The position numbers and the translations under genes were made by a program. The notes beneath the pieces are model-generated. The model was not told where the DNA came from. It ran no database searches and was given only the letters and a program-made list of their open reading frames with translations. DNA of 64,000 nt from Bacteroidales bacterium (GTDB taxonomy: Bacteria; Bacteroidota; Bacteroidia; Bacteroidales; F082), in NCBI GenBank assembly GCA_023229135.1, contig JALNZT010000015.1:19701-83700 (forward strand), in the 5' to 3' direction. Shown here one piece after another: positions 8,344 to 16,541 of this stretch (its first letter is position 1; every line of letters begins with the position of its first letter).

Positions 8344-8783
8344 AACAAAAAAAGATTCATAAAGTATTTATTGATGGTCCGATTAATCCCGATTTTATCG
8401 CGGAGGCGATTGCAAAACATAGCGATAAAAAAAACATTGGTGCACACAGTTTATTTCTTGGGCAAGTTCGTAATGATAAAATTGGTGACGATGAAGTAAC
8501 GGCCATAGAATACACGAGCTACCACGAAATGGCAGAAGAAAAGTTTCATGAAATAAGAGAAGATGCCTTTACGCACTTTTCGCTAATTTGCATGCACATT
8601 TATCATAGCCTGGGAAAGGTAAATGCCGGCGAAATTAGTTTACTTGTGTTCACTTCTGCCATTCACCGTGCTGATGCGATTGATGCTTGCGAAGCCATCG
8701 TTGAACGAATTAAAAAAGACGTACCGGTTTGGGGAAAAGAAATATTTAGCAATGAAAATTCTCAATGGAAAACTAACAACTGA
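8340..8783 (+). CDS. moaE: Molybdopterin synthase catalytic subunit MoaE
   Basis: MoaE is the large subunit of molybdopterin synthase, which converts cyclic pyranopterin monophosphate to molybdopterin with sulfur from MoaD. The 147-residue protein contains FLGQVRNDK, the IEYTSYHEMAEEKF helix and, near the C-terminus, HRADAIDACEAIVERIKKDVPVWGKE, which includes the conserved active-site lysines. Its ATG overlaps the moeB stop (ATGA), and the MoaC-MoaB gene starts 6 bp after its stop. Confidence 0.95.
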   Translation: MKQKKIHKVFIDGPINPDFIAEAIAKHSDKKNIGAHSLFLGQVRNDKIGDDEVTAIEYTSYHEMAEEKFHEIREDAFTHFSLICMHIYHSLGKVNAGEISLLVFTSAIHRADAIDACEAIVERIKKDVPVWGKEIFSNENSQWKTNN

Positions 8784-8789
8784 AAAATT

Positions 8790-9704
8790 ATGATTGATAT
8801 TACCAACAAAGTAAAAACGCACCGTAGTGCTATAGCTCAAGCAATTGTAAGCGTCAGCAGTAAGGAAACTATAGAGGCTGTAAAAAACAAAACTGTTCCC
8901 AAAGGCGATGTGCTCGAAGCAAGCCGGGTGGCGGGTTTGTTTGGCATAAAAAGAACCAGCGATATGATTCCTGATTGTCATCCGTTACCGGTCGAGTTTG
9001 CCTCAGTTAAGCATAGAATTGAAGGGCTGGATATTATTATTGAGACAGAAGTGCATACCATTTACCGCACCGGAGTGGAAGTGGAAGCCATGCATGGAGC
9101 TTCCATTGTAGCACTCACTATTTATGATATGCTGAAACCGATTGACAAAGAAATCGAAATTAGAAGCCTAAAACTGATAAAGAAAAAAGGTGGTAAATCA
9201 CAATATTATGACACGACGATACGGCCTATTTCTGCTGCAGTCATTGTTTGTTCCGACAGTATTTCCGCAGGAAAAAAACAAGACTCAGCCGGCAAAGCCA
9301 TTATCAGCAAATTGGAAAAATCGGAGGTTGCCATTAAAGATTACAGCATTATTCCTGATGAAATAATGATAATTCAGCAAAAAGTACAATCACTTTGTGA
9401 GCATAAAATTGATTTAATCATGCTAACCGGCGGCACCGGTTTATCACCAAGGGATGTAACACCTGAAGCAATCCGCCCGATGCTTGACCGTGAAATCCCG
9501 GGAATTGGCGAGGCCGCCAGAAATTATGGCCAGGAAAAAACCCCTTATTCAATGCTTTCAAGAAGCATCGGCGGCTTAAAAGGAAATACACTTATAGTTG
9601 CTTTACCGGGTTCCACACGGGGTGCAGTAGAAAGCATGGACGCGTTGTTTCCGTATTTGCTACATATTTTTAGCATTCTGGAGCACTCAAGGCATGGCGA
9701 ATAG
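8790..9704 (+). CDS. moaC: MoaC-MoaB fusion (cyclic pyranopterin monophosphate synthase plus molybdopterin adenylyltransferase)
   Basis: This 304-residue protein joins two enzymes. Residues 1 to about 145 are MoaC, with DVLEASRVAGLFGIKRTSDMIPDCHPLP and the GVEVEAMHGAS segment. Residues about 148-304 are the MoaB/Mog domain with VIVCSDSISAGKKQDSAG, LTGGTGLSPRDVTPEA and ALPGSTRGAV. The MoaC half works with MoaA and the MoaB half adenylates molybdopterin for MoeA, so the protein acts at two separated steps. Such fusions occur in Bacteroidota. It closes the molybdenum-cofactor block, and the first hairpin array begins 45 bp after its stop. Confidence 0.94.
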   Translation: MIDITNKVKTHRSAIAQAIVSVSSKETIEAVKNKTVPKGDVLEASRVAGLFGIKRTSDMIPDCHPLPVEFASVKHRIEGLDIIIETEVHTIYRTGVEVEAMHGASIVALTIYDMLKPIDKEIEIRSLKLIKKKGGKSQYYDTTIRPISAAVIVCSDSISAGKKQDSAGKAIISKLEKSEVAIKDYSIIPDEIMIIQQKVQSLCEHKIDLIMLTGGTGLSPRDVTPEAIRPMLDREIPGIGEAARNYGQEKTPYSMLSRSIGGLKGNTLIVALPGSTRGAVESMDALFPYLLHIFSILEHSRHGE

Positions 9705-9749
9705 TATGTATTTTCTTCAGCAAGGAATATTTCATTTTAGGTTGTAAGT

Positions 9750-10243
9750 TGCAAGTCAGGACACGGGTCGAAGTGCCAGTCAGGGCGCAGCTCGAAGTGC
9801 CAGTCAGGGCGCGACTATGTGGCGACGTTAAACAGTCGCGCTCTGACTTGTTACATTCAACGTACCAGTCAGGGGGCGACTTCTTCAGCATCGCCTTATC
9901 AGTCGCACCCTGACTTGCAGCATAGGACAGTCTGGGTGCAGACCGAAGTGCCAGTCAGGGTGCGACTATGTGGCGACGTTAAACAGTCGCGCTCTGACTT
10001 GTTGCATACAACGTACCAGTCAGGGGGCGACTTCTTCAGCATCGTCTTATCAGTCGCACCCTGACTTGCAGCATAGGACAGTCTGGGCGCAGCTCGAAGT
10101 GCCAGTCAGGGCGCGACTATGTGGCGACGTTAAACAGTCGCGCTCTGACTTGTTACATACAACGTACCAGTCAGGGGGCGACTTCTTCAGCATCGCCTTA
10201 TCAGTCGCCCCCTGACTTGCAGCATATTGCGTCCTGACTTGCA
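9750..10243. repeat. Hairpin repeat array 1: three 151-bp double-hairpin units with 13-bp inverted ends
   Basis: Three units start at 9802, 9953 and 10104 with an exact period of 151 bp. Each unit holds two hairpins whose arms are versions of AGTCAGGGNGCGACT. The layout is 15-nt arm, 17-nt loop, 15-nt inverted arm, 18-nt linker, 15-nt arm, 19-nt loop, 15-nt inverted arm, 13-nt linker, then a 24-nt half-arm module. The array is bounded by TGCAAGTCAGGAC at 9750-9762 and its exact inverse at 10231-10243. It is much richer in GC than the surroundings. It fills the gap between the convergent moaCB and mpl genes. Because 151 is not a multiple of three, the short open frames inside it change frame at each unit and are not credible genes. 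Confidence 0.92.
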
Positions 10244-10281
10244 TACCTCGCTGGCGCGGGTCTCCAGTATAGAAGTTGATA

Positions 10282-11634
10282 CTAAAAAACTTCCTCCAGC
10301 TCTTCTTTGATCAAGCCGTTAAAACTCCCCGAACTCATAAAAGCAGCAGCGATTGGACGTTTATGGATTTGTTTCAAATCAGCCATCAACTCATCTTTGC
10401 TACGAACAACCCGCAAGCCCGGCTTTCCAAACGCAGCTTTAATACGGTCGTCAGTCATTTCAGACAAACGTTTTAGCGCAACAGCATGCGGGTCATAAAA
10501 AACAATGGCTTCATCGGCTTCATCAAGGCTGTTTTTGTAGTGATCGATAAAATTTTCACTCAGGCTACTAAAGGTGTGCGGCTCAAAACAGAGCAAAAGC
10601 TGATGTTCAGGATATTGTTCGCGCAGCGCAATGCTGGTGGCTTTTACTTTAGAGGGTGCATGCGCAAAGTCGCGGTAAACAACTGCTTCCGGGTTTTCAA
10701 AGAGCAATTCCAAACGCCTTGAAGCACCTTTGAAACTGCTGATAGCTTTGTAAAAAATGGCAGCATCGACGTCCATCTGCAAGCAAACTTCTTTGGCCGC
10801 ATTGAGGTTGAGCATATTGTGTAAACCAAAAATCTCAACAGGAATTTTTTCACCATTATCGGCTATCAAAGCTGTTTTGTTTTCAGTTCTCACCGATTGA
10901 TGCTGCTGATAACCTATTTTGTTGATTTCAGTCTCCATAGCAAGTTTCTCCACCTCATGATCAGCCTGATTATATATCAGAATCCCGCCTTTTTCAATAG
11001 ATTGAATAAACAAACGAAACTGTCTTAGATAAGCCTCAAAAGTGGGAAAAACATTCACATGATCCCAGCCAATACCACTGATAACCGCGATATGCGGGTG
11101 GTAATGCAGGAATTTTGGAACGCGATCAATCGGCGAAGTCAGGTATTCGTCGCCTTCCAGAATCATCCAGGGTGCGTTTTCAGTGATGCGAACCATCACA
11201 TCAAAGCCTTCAAGCTGTGCGCCTACCATATAATCACAGTCGATGCCGGCTTGTTGCAAGACATGCAAAATCATGGCGGTAATGGTAGTTTTGCCATGGC
11301 TACCACCAATTACCACACGCTTTTTGTCTTTGCTTTGTTCGTATAAATATTCGGGATAAGAAAATATTGGTATTCCATTACGTTGTGCTTCAAGCAATTC
11401 CGGATTATCTGCTTTGGCATGCATTCCAAGAATTACTGCATCCAGCTTAGTATGAACCTTTTCCGGAAGCCAACCCATCTCGGCAGGTAACAAGCCTTCT
11501 TTCAAAAGACGGCTGCGTGAGGGTTCAAAAATCTCATCGTCGGAACCGCTAACCAACTCACCTTTACGGTGCAAAGCTATCGCCAGATTGTGCATCGCAC
11601 TGCCTCCAATGGCTATAAAATGTATTCTTTTCAT
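10282..11634 (-). CDS. mpl: UDP-N-acetylmuramate:L-alanyl-gamma-D-glutamyl-meso-diaminopimelate ligase (Mpl)
   Basis: Mpl reattaches the recycled murein tripeptide to UDP-MurNAc in the cytoplasm. The 450-residue protein begins with the Mur-ligase Rossmann motif HFIAIGGSAMHNLA, which in Mpl replaces the GIGGxGM of MurC. It then shows the ATP loop GGSHGKTTITAM, the central HxxxFP/WDHVNVFP segment and the C-terminal ligase domain with DFAHAPSKVKAT. Length and motifs fit Mpl rather than MurC. It is convergent with moaCB, the two genes being separated by array 1. Confidence 0.92.
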   Translation of the reverse strand: MKRIHFIAIGGSAMHNLAIALHRKGELVSGSDDEIFEPSRSRLLKEGLLPAEMGWLPEKVHTKLDAVILGMHAKADNPELLEAQRNGIPIFSYPEYLYEQSKDKKRVVIGGSHGKTTITAMILHVLQQAGIDCDYMVGAQLEGFDVMVRITENAPWMILEGDEYLTSPIDRVPKFLHYHPHIAVISGIGWDHVNVFPTFEAYLRQFRLFIQSIEKGGILIYNQADHEVEKLAMETEINKIGYQQHQSVRTENKTALIADNGEKIPVEIFGLHNMLNLNAAKEVCLQMDVDAAIFYKAISSFKGASRRLELLFENPEAVVYRDFAHAPSKVKATSIALREQYPEHQLLLCFEPHTFSSLSENFIDHYKNSLDEADEAIVFYDPHAVALKRLSEMTDDRIKAAFGKPGLRVVRSKDELMADLKQIHKRPIAAAFMSSGSFNGLIKEELEEVF

Positions 11635-11835
11635 CTCTCTAAATATGTGAATTACTGATAGCTATACGTTTAGTTTTTAAAATATTGAGCTGCTGTCAGA
11701 CTGTAAAATTAGCTATAGCGAAACTAAGCAATTTTGGGCTTGCTTTATCCTATTCCAATGCCTTTACTGCAATTTTTTGAATTCTGGTATGCGCTATCCA
11801 AAGGCAGACAAACAGTCTGATGCCAAAAAATCTCG

Positions 11836-11843
11836 TACTTTTG
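11836..11843 (+). promoter_or_regulatory. Bacteroidota -7 promoter box upstream of cysH
   Basis: TACTTTTG fits the TAnnTTTG -7 consensus of the Bacteroidota primary sigma factor and lies 22 bp before the cysH ATG. No clear -33 TTTG is found at the right distance. The rest of the 230-bp gap shows nothing else. Confidence 0.45.
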
Positions 11844-11865
11844 TCTGCATAAAATTCACTATAAA

Positions 11866-12573
11866 ATGATGAACACGGCAGAAATAGCAGCCTTAAACGA
11901 GGAACTCCAAGAGGCTGACCCAAAACAAATCTTAAAACGTTGTGCTGAATTATTTAAAGGTAATCTGGCCTTTGCCAGCAGCCTCGGGTTTGAAGATCAA
12001 CTGATTACCCATTTCATAGCTACCGAGAAATTACCGATAGGTATTTTTACATTGGATACTGGTCGGCTTTTTCCGGAGACTTATGACTTGATAGAAATCA
12101 CTAACGCGCGTTATAAAATCAATATAAGAGTCATGTTTCCAGATGCAAAGGATGTTGAAGAAATGGTAAACAGCAAGGGAGTTAATCTCTTTTATGAAAG
12201 TGTTGAAAACAGAAAGCTTTGCTGTTATATCCGAAAGACAAAACCACTTATTCGCGCCTTAGAAGGCCTTGATGCCTGGGTTACAGGACTTCGCCGCGAA
12301 CAATCCGTAACCCGTGTCAATATGCAAATCGTGGAATGGGATGCCATGCATGGGCTCGTAAAAATTAATCCGTTGTTGAAATGGACGGCCAAAGAGGTGG
12401 AAGATTTTGTCAGAAGAGAAAATATCCCTTATCACAAACTTCACGATCAAGGTTTCCCAAGTATTGGCTGCCAACCTTGCACACGGGCTGTTAAGCCAGG
12501 CGAAGATATCAGGTCTGGACGCTGGTGGTGGGAACTCCCGGAGCAAAAAGAATGTGGACTGCATAAAGAATAA
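11866..12573 (+). CDS. cysH: Phosphoadenylyl/adenylyl-sulfate reductase CysH
   Basis: This enzyme reduces APS or PAPS to sulfite in assimilatory sulfate reduction. The 235-residue protein has the P-loop-like SSLGFEDQLITH, FTLDTGRLFPETYDL, GLRREQS and the catalytic ECGLH near the C-terminus. Two cysteine pairs, CC in LCCYIRK and CxxC in GCQPCTRA, are the [4Fe-4S] ligands of the APS-reducing type, so APS is the likely substrate. Two adjacent ATG codons (11866 and 11869) are possible starts. The MATE gene follows after 24 bp. No other sulfate-assimilation gene is in the window. Confidence 0.92.
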   Translation: MMNTAEIAALNEELQEADPKQILKRCAELFKGNLAFASSLGFEDQLITHFIATEKLPIGIFTLDTGRLFPETYDLIEITNARYKINIRVMFPDAKDVEEMVNSKGVNLFYESVENRKLCCYIRKTKPLIRALEGLDAWVTGLRREQSVTRVNMQIVEWDAMHGLVKINPLLKWTAKEVEDFVRRENIPYHKLHDQGFPSIGCQPCTRAVKPGEDIRSGRWWWELPEQKECGLHKE

Positions 12574-12597
12574 GCCAACCTATTTTCTAAAAAACGG

Positions 12598-13905
12598 ATG
12601 AATAAATCCATTCTTAGGCTAGCTATTCCAAATATAATCAGCAATATCACCGTCCCTATTTTGGGTATGGTTGATATTGCCTTGATGGGACACCTGGAAT
12701 CGGCTGTGTACATTGGTGCCATTGGCCTGGGGAGTGTGATTTTCAATGTATTATATTTGAGTCTAGGTTTTCTGCGGATGGGAACTACGGGTTTTACTGC
12801 TCAAGCTTACGGAAAATCCGATAATTCCGAAATCGCTCATGGCTTATACCGCGCCTTGGGTATGGCTTTCGTTCTTGCTTTGTTGTTGATTATGTTTCAA
12901 TTACCTATTGAAAAATTGAGTTTTTATTTGCTCAACGGTAGCGAGGAGGTGAAAAGCCTTGCGAGAGAATATTTCTATATCAGAATTTATGCAGCGCCCG
13001 CCACACTTGGGATTTTCGTACTGATGGGCTGGTTTGTCGGTTTGCAAAACACCGTGCTTCCCATGATTCTGAGTATCACCATCAATGTTCTAAATATCGG
13101 TTTCAACCTGTATTTTGTCCAAGTTTTAAAAATGGATGTTGCTGGCGTTGCGCTGGGAACAGTTTTGGCGCAATATAGCGGCTTGGCGTTGGGAATATTT
13201 ATTGTCATCCGCAAATACGGCCACAAACTTCAGCCGTTGAAAATGGCGGTATTGCTGCAAGTTGTGCAGTTATCACGTTTTTTTAAAGTTAATCGCGACA
13301 TCCTCATCCGCAGTGTGTTACTGATTCTCACTTTGTCGTTTTTCACCAGTGAATCGGCGGGCATGGGTGATCAGATTTTGGCCGTAAACAGCATGATGCT
13401 GCAATATTTCTTTGTATTTTCTTATTTCATGGACGGGTTTGCATATGCCGGCGAGGCTTTGGTAGGGAAACATACCGGAAAAAATGACCAAAAAATGCTA
13501 AGCCTAACCGTAAAAAAGCTGTTGATGTGGGGTTTAATTTTAAGCTTCCCTTTTATGCTATTTTACGGTTTTGCACACCAGTCGCTTTTCAGGTTAATTA
13601 CTGATAATGATTCACTTATACAGCTTGCTGAGCGATATCGTTTGTGGCTGATTCTCATCCCGATCACCACTTTTTCTGCCTTTATCTGGGACGGTATCTA
13701 CATCGGTGCCACAGCTTCTGTTTCCATGCGAAACACCATGTTAATAGCATCGTTGATTGTGTTTTTCCCGTGTTGGTATTTTCTTCAGCCATCCTACATC
13801 AACCATGGACTATGGATAGCATTTCACGCCTTTATGCTCAGCCGGGGAGTTCTGATGACACTCTTTTCATCAAAAGCATTGGCTTTTAAGTGGTTTAGGG
13901 TCTAA
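12598..13905 (+). CDS. MATE-family multidrug/toxin efflux transporter
   Basis: This integral membrane antiporter has 435 residues and about twelve helices in two six-helix halves. The N-terminal LAIPNIISNITVPILGMVDIALMGHL is the standard MATE helix-1 signature (DinF/NorM-like), and GFLRMGTTGFTAQAYGK follows the DinF subgroup. Substrates cannot be read from sequence; the family exports cationic drugs or metabolites using a sodium or proton gradient. It sits 24 bp behind cysH and may share its transcript. Confidence 0.9.
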   Translation: MNKSILRLAIPNIISNITVPILGMVDIALMGHLESAVYIGAIGLGSVIFNVLYLSLGFLRMGTTGFTAQAYGKSDNSEIAHGLYRALGMAFVLALLLIMFQLPIEKLSFYLLNGSEEVKSLAREYFYIRIYAAPATLGIFVLMGWFVGLQNTVLPMILSITINVLNIGFNLYFVQVLKMDVAGVALGTVLAQYSGLALGIFIVIRKYGHKLQPLKMAVLLQVVQLSRFFKVNRDILIRSVLLILTLSFFTSESAGMGDQILAVNSMMLQYFFVFSYFMDGFAYAGEALVGKHTGKNDQKMLSLTVKKLLMWGLILSFPFMLFYGFAHQSLFRLITDNDSLIQLAERYRLWLILIPITTFSAFIWDGIYIGATASVSMRNTMLIASLIVFFPCWYFLQPSYINHGLWIAFHAFMLSRGVLMTLFSSKALAFKWFRV

Positions 13906-13973
13906 ATAATTTGTCTTTTAGCCGCTGAACTTTATTTGCAGGCAAGTGTTCAATACGAAGGCTGATTTTTTTT

Positions 13974-13981
13974 TATATTTG
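13974..13981 (+). promoter_or_regulatory. Bacteroidota -7 promoter box upstream of the E1 gene
   Basis: TATATTTG matches the TAnnTTTG -7 consensus and lies 41 bp upstream of the fused E1 start codon, in the short gap after the MATE gene. A T-rich run precedes it. No good -33 TTTG is seen at 19-21 bp. Confidence 0.45.
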
Positions 13982-14022
13982 CAAACAGTCCAAAGTGATT
14001 TCCCAAATTTATTTTCAATAGA

Positions 14023-16446
14023 ATGAGTCCTAAAGTAGCAACAAAAAAAGCAAAAAGCGTTTTCAAAAAAGAAGAAGTTTTAAACGACTTTTATATTGGC
14101 TGGCTGAGCCGTCATATCAGTCTTCTAGGCCGCCGCGAGGTGCTTACCGGTAAAGCCAAATTTGGCATCTTCGGTGATGGAAAAGAAGTGCCGCAACTAG
14201 CAATGGCAAAAGTTTTTAAGCCCGGCGACTGGCGTTCTGGCTATTACCGCGATCAAACCTTTATGTTAGCTGCCGAAATGGCCACAGCCGAAGAGCTTTT
14301 CGCACAGCTATATGGCGATACCGATCTAACTGCCAATCCCGGAAATGGCGGTCGTTTAATGAATAATCACTTTGCCACCCGCTATTTAGATGATGCCGGC
14401 GAATGGAAGAACCTGGCCTCGATGAAAATTTCTTCCAGCGACACCTCCCCCACTGCCAGCCAAATGCCGCGCCTATTAGGACTGGCGCAGGCTTCAAAAT
14501 ATTACCGACACGACAAGCAAATGCAAAAAAACACCCAATTTTCAACTAAAGGTAATGAAGTGGCTTTTGGTACTATAGGTGATGCATCAACTTCCGAAGG
14601 ACTGTTTTTCGAGACTATAAATGCCGCAGGCGTCTTGCAAGTGCCTATGGCTATTTCAGTTTGGGACGACGGCTGGGGCATTTCCGTGCCAAACAAATAC
14701 CAGACAACCAAGGGCGATATCTCTGAAATTTTGAAAGGTTTTGAGAAAGACAAAGACTCAAACGGCTATTATATCTACAAAACCGACGCATGGGATTATC
14801 CCGAATTGGTGCGTGTTTATGAAGAAGGCATTCAAAAATGCCGTGACGAGCAAGTGCCAGTTTTATTCCACATCACAGGATGCACCCAGCCGCAAGGCCA
14901 CTCCACTTCTGGTTCGCATGAGCGTTATAAATCGTCCGAACAGCTTGAAGATGAAGCAAACAGAGACGGCCTGAAGAAAATGCGTGAATGGATCATCTCC
15001 GAAAAAATAGCTACCACAGAGGAATGTGATAAAATTGAAAAAGACGCTTCAAAAGCTGCCCGTGATGCCCGCAAAAAGGCCTGGAACAATTTTCAGCAGC
15101 CATTGGTGCAAAAAAGAGATGAGTTTGTAAACCTTGTCAATGTAACTACTTGTAGCTGCGCCAAAACAGCAAAAATTGAGGTTATTAAAAATGAACTTAA
15201 AAAAATTGGTGAACCCATAAGAAAAGACATCCTTTCTTCAGGAAAAAAAATACTACGGCTGATTTGCGACAACTGCACGCATCCTGAAAACTCACTCAAA
15301 ATTAAGGTTACAAATTGGCTTAACAAAGAACTGGCAGAGGGAAGCCAGGCCTACAGCAGTCATCTTTATTCTGAATCGAAAACGGCTGTGAAAAATATTC
15401 AACCTATTGCTGCTCAGTATAATGAAAAGAGTGTTGAAGTGCCAGGAAGAGAGATTTTGCGCGATAATTTCGACAAGATTTTCGAGAAATACCCCGAGGT
15501 TATTGCTTTTGGTGAAGATGTCGGAAAAATTGGCGGCGTAAATCAGACTTATGAAGGTTTACAAGAAAAATACGGGAAGCTACGCATTGCCGATACCGGC
15601 ATTCGCGAAGCCACAATTATCGGTCAGGCAATTGGCCTGGCCATGCGCGGCCTGCGTCCAATAGCTGAAATTCAGTATTTTGACTATTTGCTCTACGCCC
15701 TCCAACTCATTTCGGATGATTTAGCAACACTGCAATACCGCACACGTGGCGGACAAAAAGCACCTGTCATTATCAGTACACGCGGCCATCGCCTGGAAGG
15801 AATTTGGCATGCAGGTTCGCCTTTGAGTATGGTCATCAACTCGATCCGTGGCGTGCATGTGGCTGTGCCAAGAAATATGACCCAAGCAGCTGGTTTTTAC
15901 AATACTTTCCTGGCCTCCGATGAGCCAGCACTCATTATTGAACCGCTTAATGCCTATCGCCTACGCGAGAAAAAACCAGAAAACATAGGCGAGTTCAGAC
16001 TTGCTGTAGGCGAACCTGAAGTGCTGAAAACCGGCACAGATATTACCTTGGTTACTTATGGTTCCTGTGTGCGCATTGCCCAAGATGCAGTAACCCAATT
16101 GCAGGAGTTTGGCGTTGATGTTGAATTAATTGACGTACAAACTTTGTTGCCTTTCGATATCCATCACAGTATTGTGAAGTCCTTGAAAAAGACCAACAAA
16201 ATTGTGTTCTTTGATGAAGACGTCCCCGGCGGTGCAACAAGTTATATGATGCAGCAAGTACTAGAAAATCAGCATGGCTACAAATACTTAGATTCAAAAC
16301 CTAAAACGCTGACAGCCAAAGAACACCGTGCCGCCTACAGCACCGATGGCGATTACTTCTCGAACCCGAACGCTGAAGATGTGTTTGACCTACTCTATAA
16401 TATTATGCACGACTACAACCCAAAAAGATATCCTAAAATATTCTAA
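14023..16446 (+). CDS. 2-oxoacid dehydrogenase E1 component, fused alpha and beta subunits
   Basis: This 807-residue protein joins the thiamine-diphosphate E1 alpha subunit (residues about 15-330) and the beta subunit (about 475-807) with a linker of about 140 residues. The alpha part has GDWRSGYYRDQTFMLA and GTIGDASTSEGLFFETINAAGVLQVPM followed by SVWDDGWGISVP, the Bacteroidota variant of the ThDP motif. The beta part has AFGEDVGKIGGVNQTYEGL, ADTGIREATIIGQAIGLAMRGLRPIAEIQYFDY and VFFDEDVPGGATSYM. It decarboxylates pyruvate or branched-chain 2-oxoacids, and the substrate is not decided by these motifs. The E2 and E3 partners are not in the window. Confidence 0.9.
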   Translation: MSPKVATKKAKSVFKKEEVLNDFYIGWLSRHISLLGRREVLTGKAKFGIFGDGKEVPQLAMAKVFKPGDWRSGYYRDQTFMLAAEMATAEELFAQLYGDTDLTANPGNGGRLMNNHFATRYLDDAGEWKNLASMKISSSDTSPTASQMPRLLGLAQASKYYRHDKQMQKNTQFSTKGNEVAFGTIGDASTSEGLFFETINAAGVLQVPMAISVWDDGWGISVPNKYQTTKGDISEILKGFEKDKDSNGYYIYKTDAWDYPELVRVYEEGIQKCRDEQVPVLFHITGCTQPQGHSTSGSHERYKSSEQLEDEANRDGLKKMREWIISEKIATTEECDKIEKDASKAARDARKKAWNNFQQPLVQKRDEFVNLVNVTTCSCAKTAKIEVIKNELKKIGEPIRKDILSSGKKILRLICDNCTHPENSLKIKVTNWLNKELAEGSQAYSSHLYSESKTAVKNIQPIAAQYNEKSVEVPGREILRDNFDKIFEKYPEVIAFGEDVGKIGGVNQTYEGLQEKYGKLRIADTGIREATIIGQAIGLAMRGLRPIAEIQYFDYLLYALQLISDDLATLQYRTRGGQKAPVIISTRGHRLEGIWHAGSPLSMVINSIRGVHVAVPRNMTQAAGFYNTFLASDEPALIIEPLNAYRLREKKPENIGEFRLAVGEPEVLKTGTDITLVTYGSCVRIAQDAVTQLQEFGVDVELIDVQTLLPFDIHHSIVKSLKKTNKIVFFDEDVPGGATSYMMQQVLENQHGYKYLDSKPKTLTAKEHRAAYSTDGDYFSNPNAEDVFDLLYNIMHDYNPKRYPKIF

Positions 16447-16515
16447 ATCATCAGCTCGTGTTGTGTGGAATATTTTATGTCAGGCCGTGCCAAAAACCAG
16501 TTGTGGGTTTAAATA

Positions 16516-16523
16516 TATCTTTG
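16516..16523 (+). promoter_or_regulatory. Bacteroidota -7 promoter box upstream of the LpxR-like gene
   Basis: TATCTTTG fits TAnnTTTG and ends 18 bp before the ATG at 16542. It lies in the 95-bp gap after the E1 gene. The support is a -7 match only. Confidence 0.4.
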
Positions 16524-16541
16524 TAGATTAGATTGTCTGCT

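Noticed and set aside
9819..10215. Open frames inside array 1 coding MATLNSRALT-like peptides
   Set aside because: The frames come from GTG codons in loop 1 and shift at every unit because the period is 151 bp; they have no start signals and the constraint follows the hairpins, not codons.
9750..10243. CRISPR array
   Set aside because: The repeats are in alternating orientation, intervening sequences are themselves repeated instead of unique, and no cas genes are present. The Cas4-like gene at 26.4 kb belongs to DUF2779.
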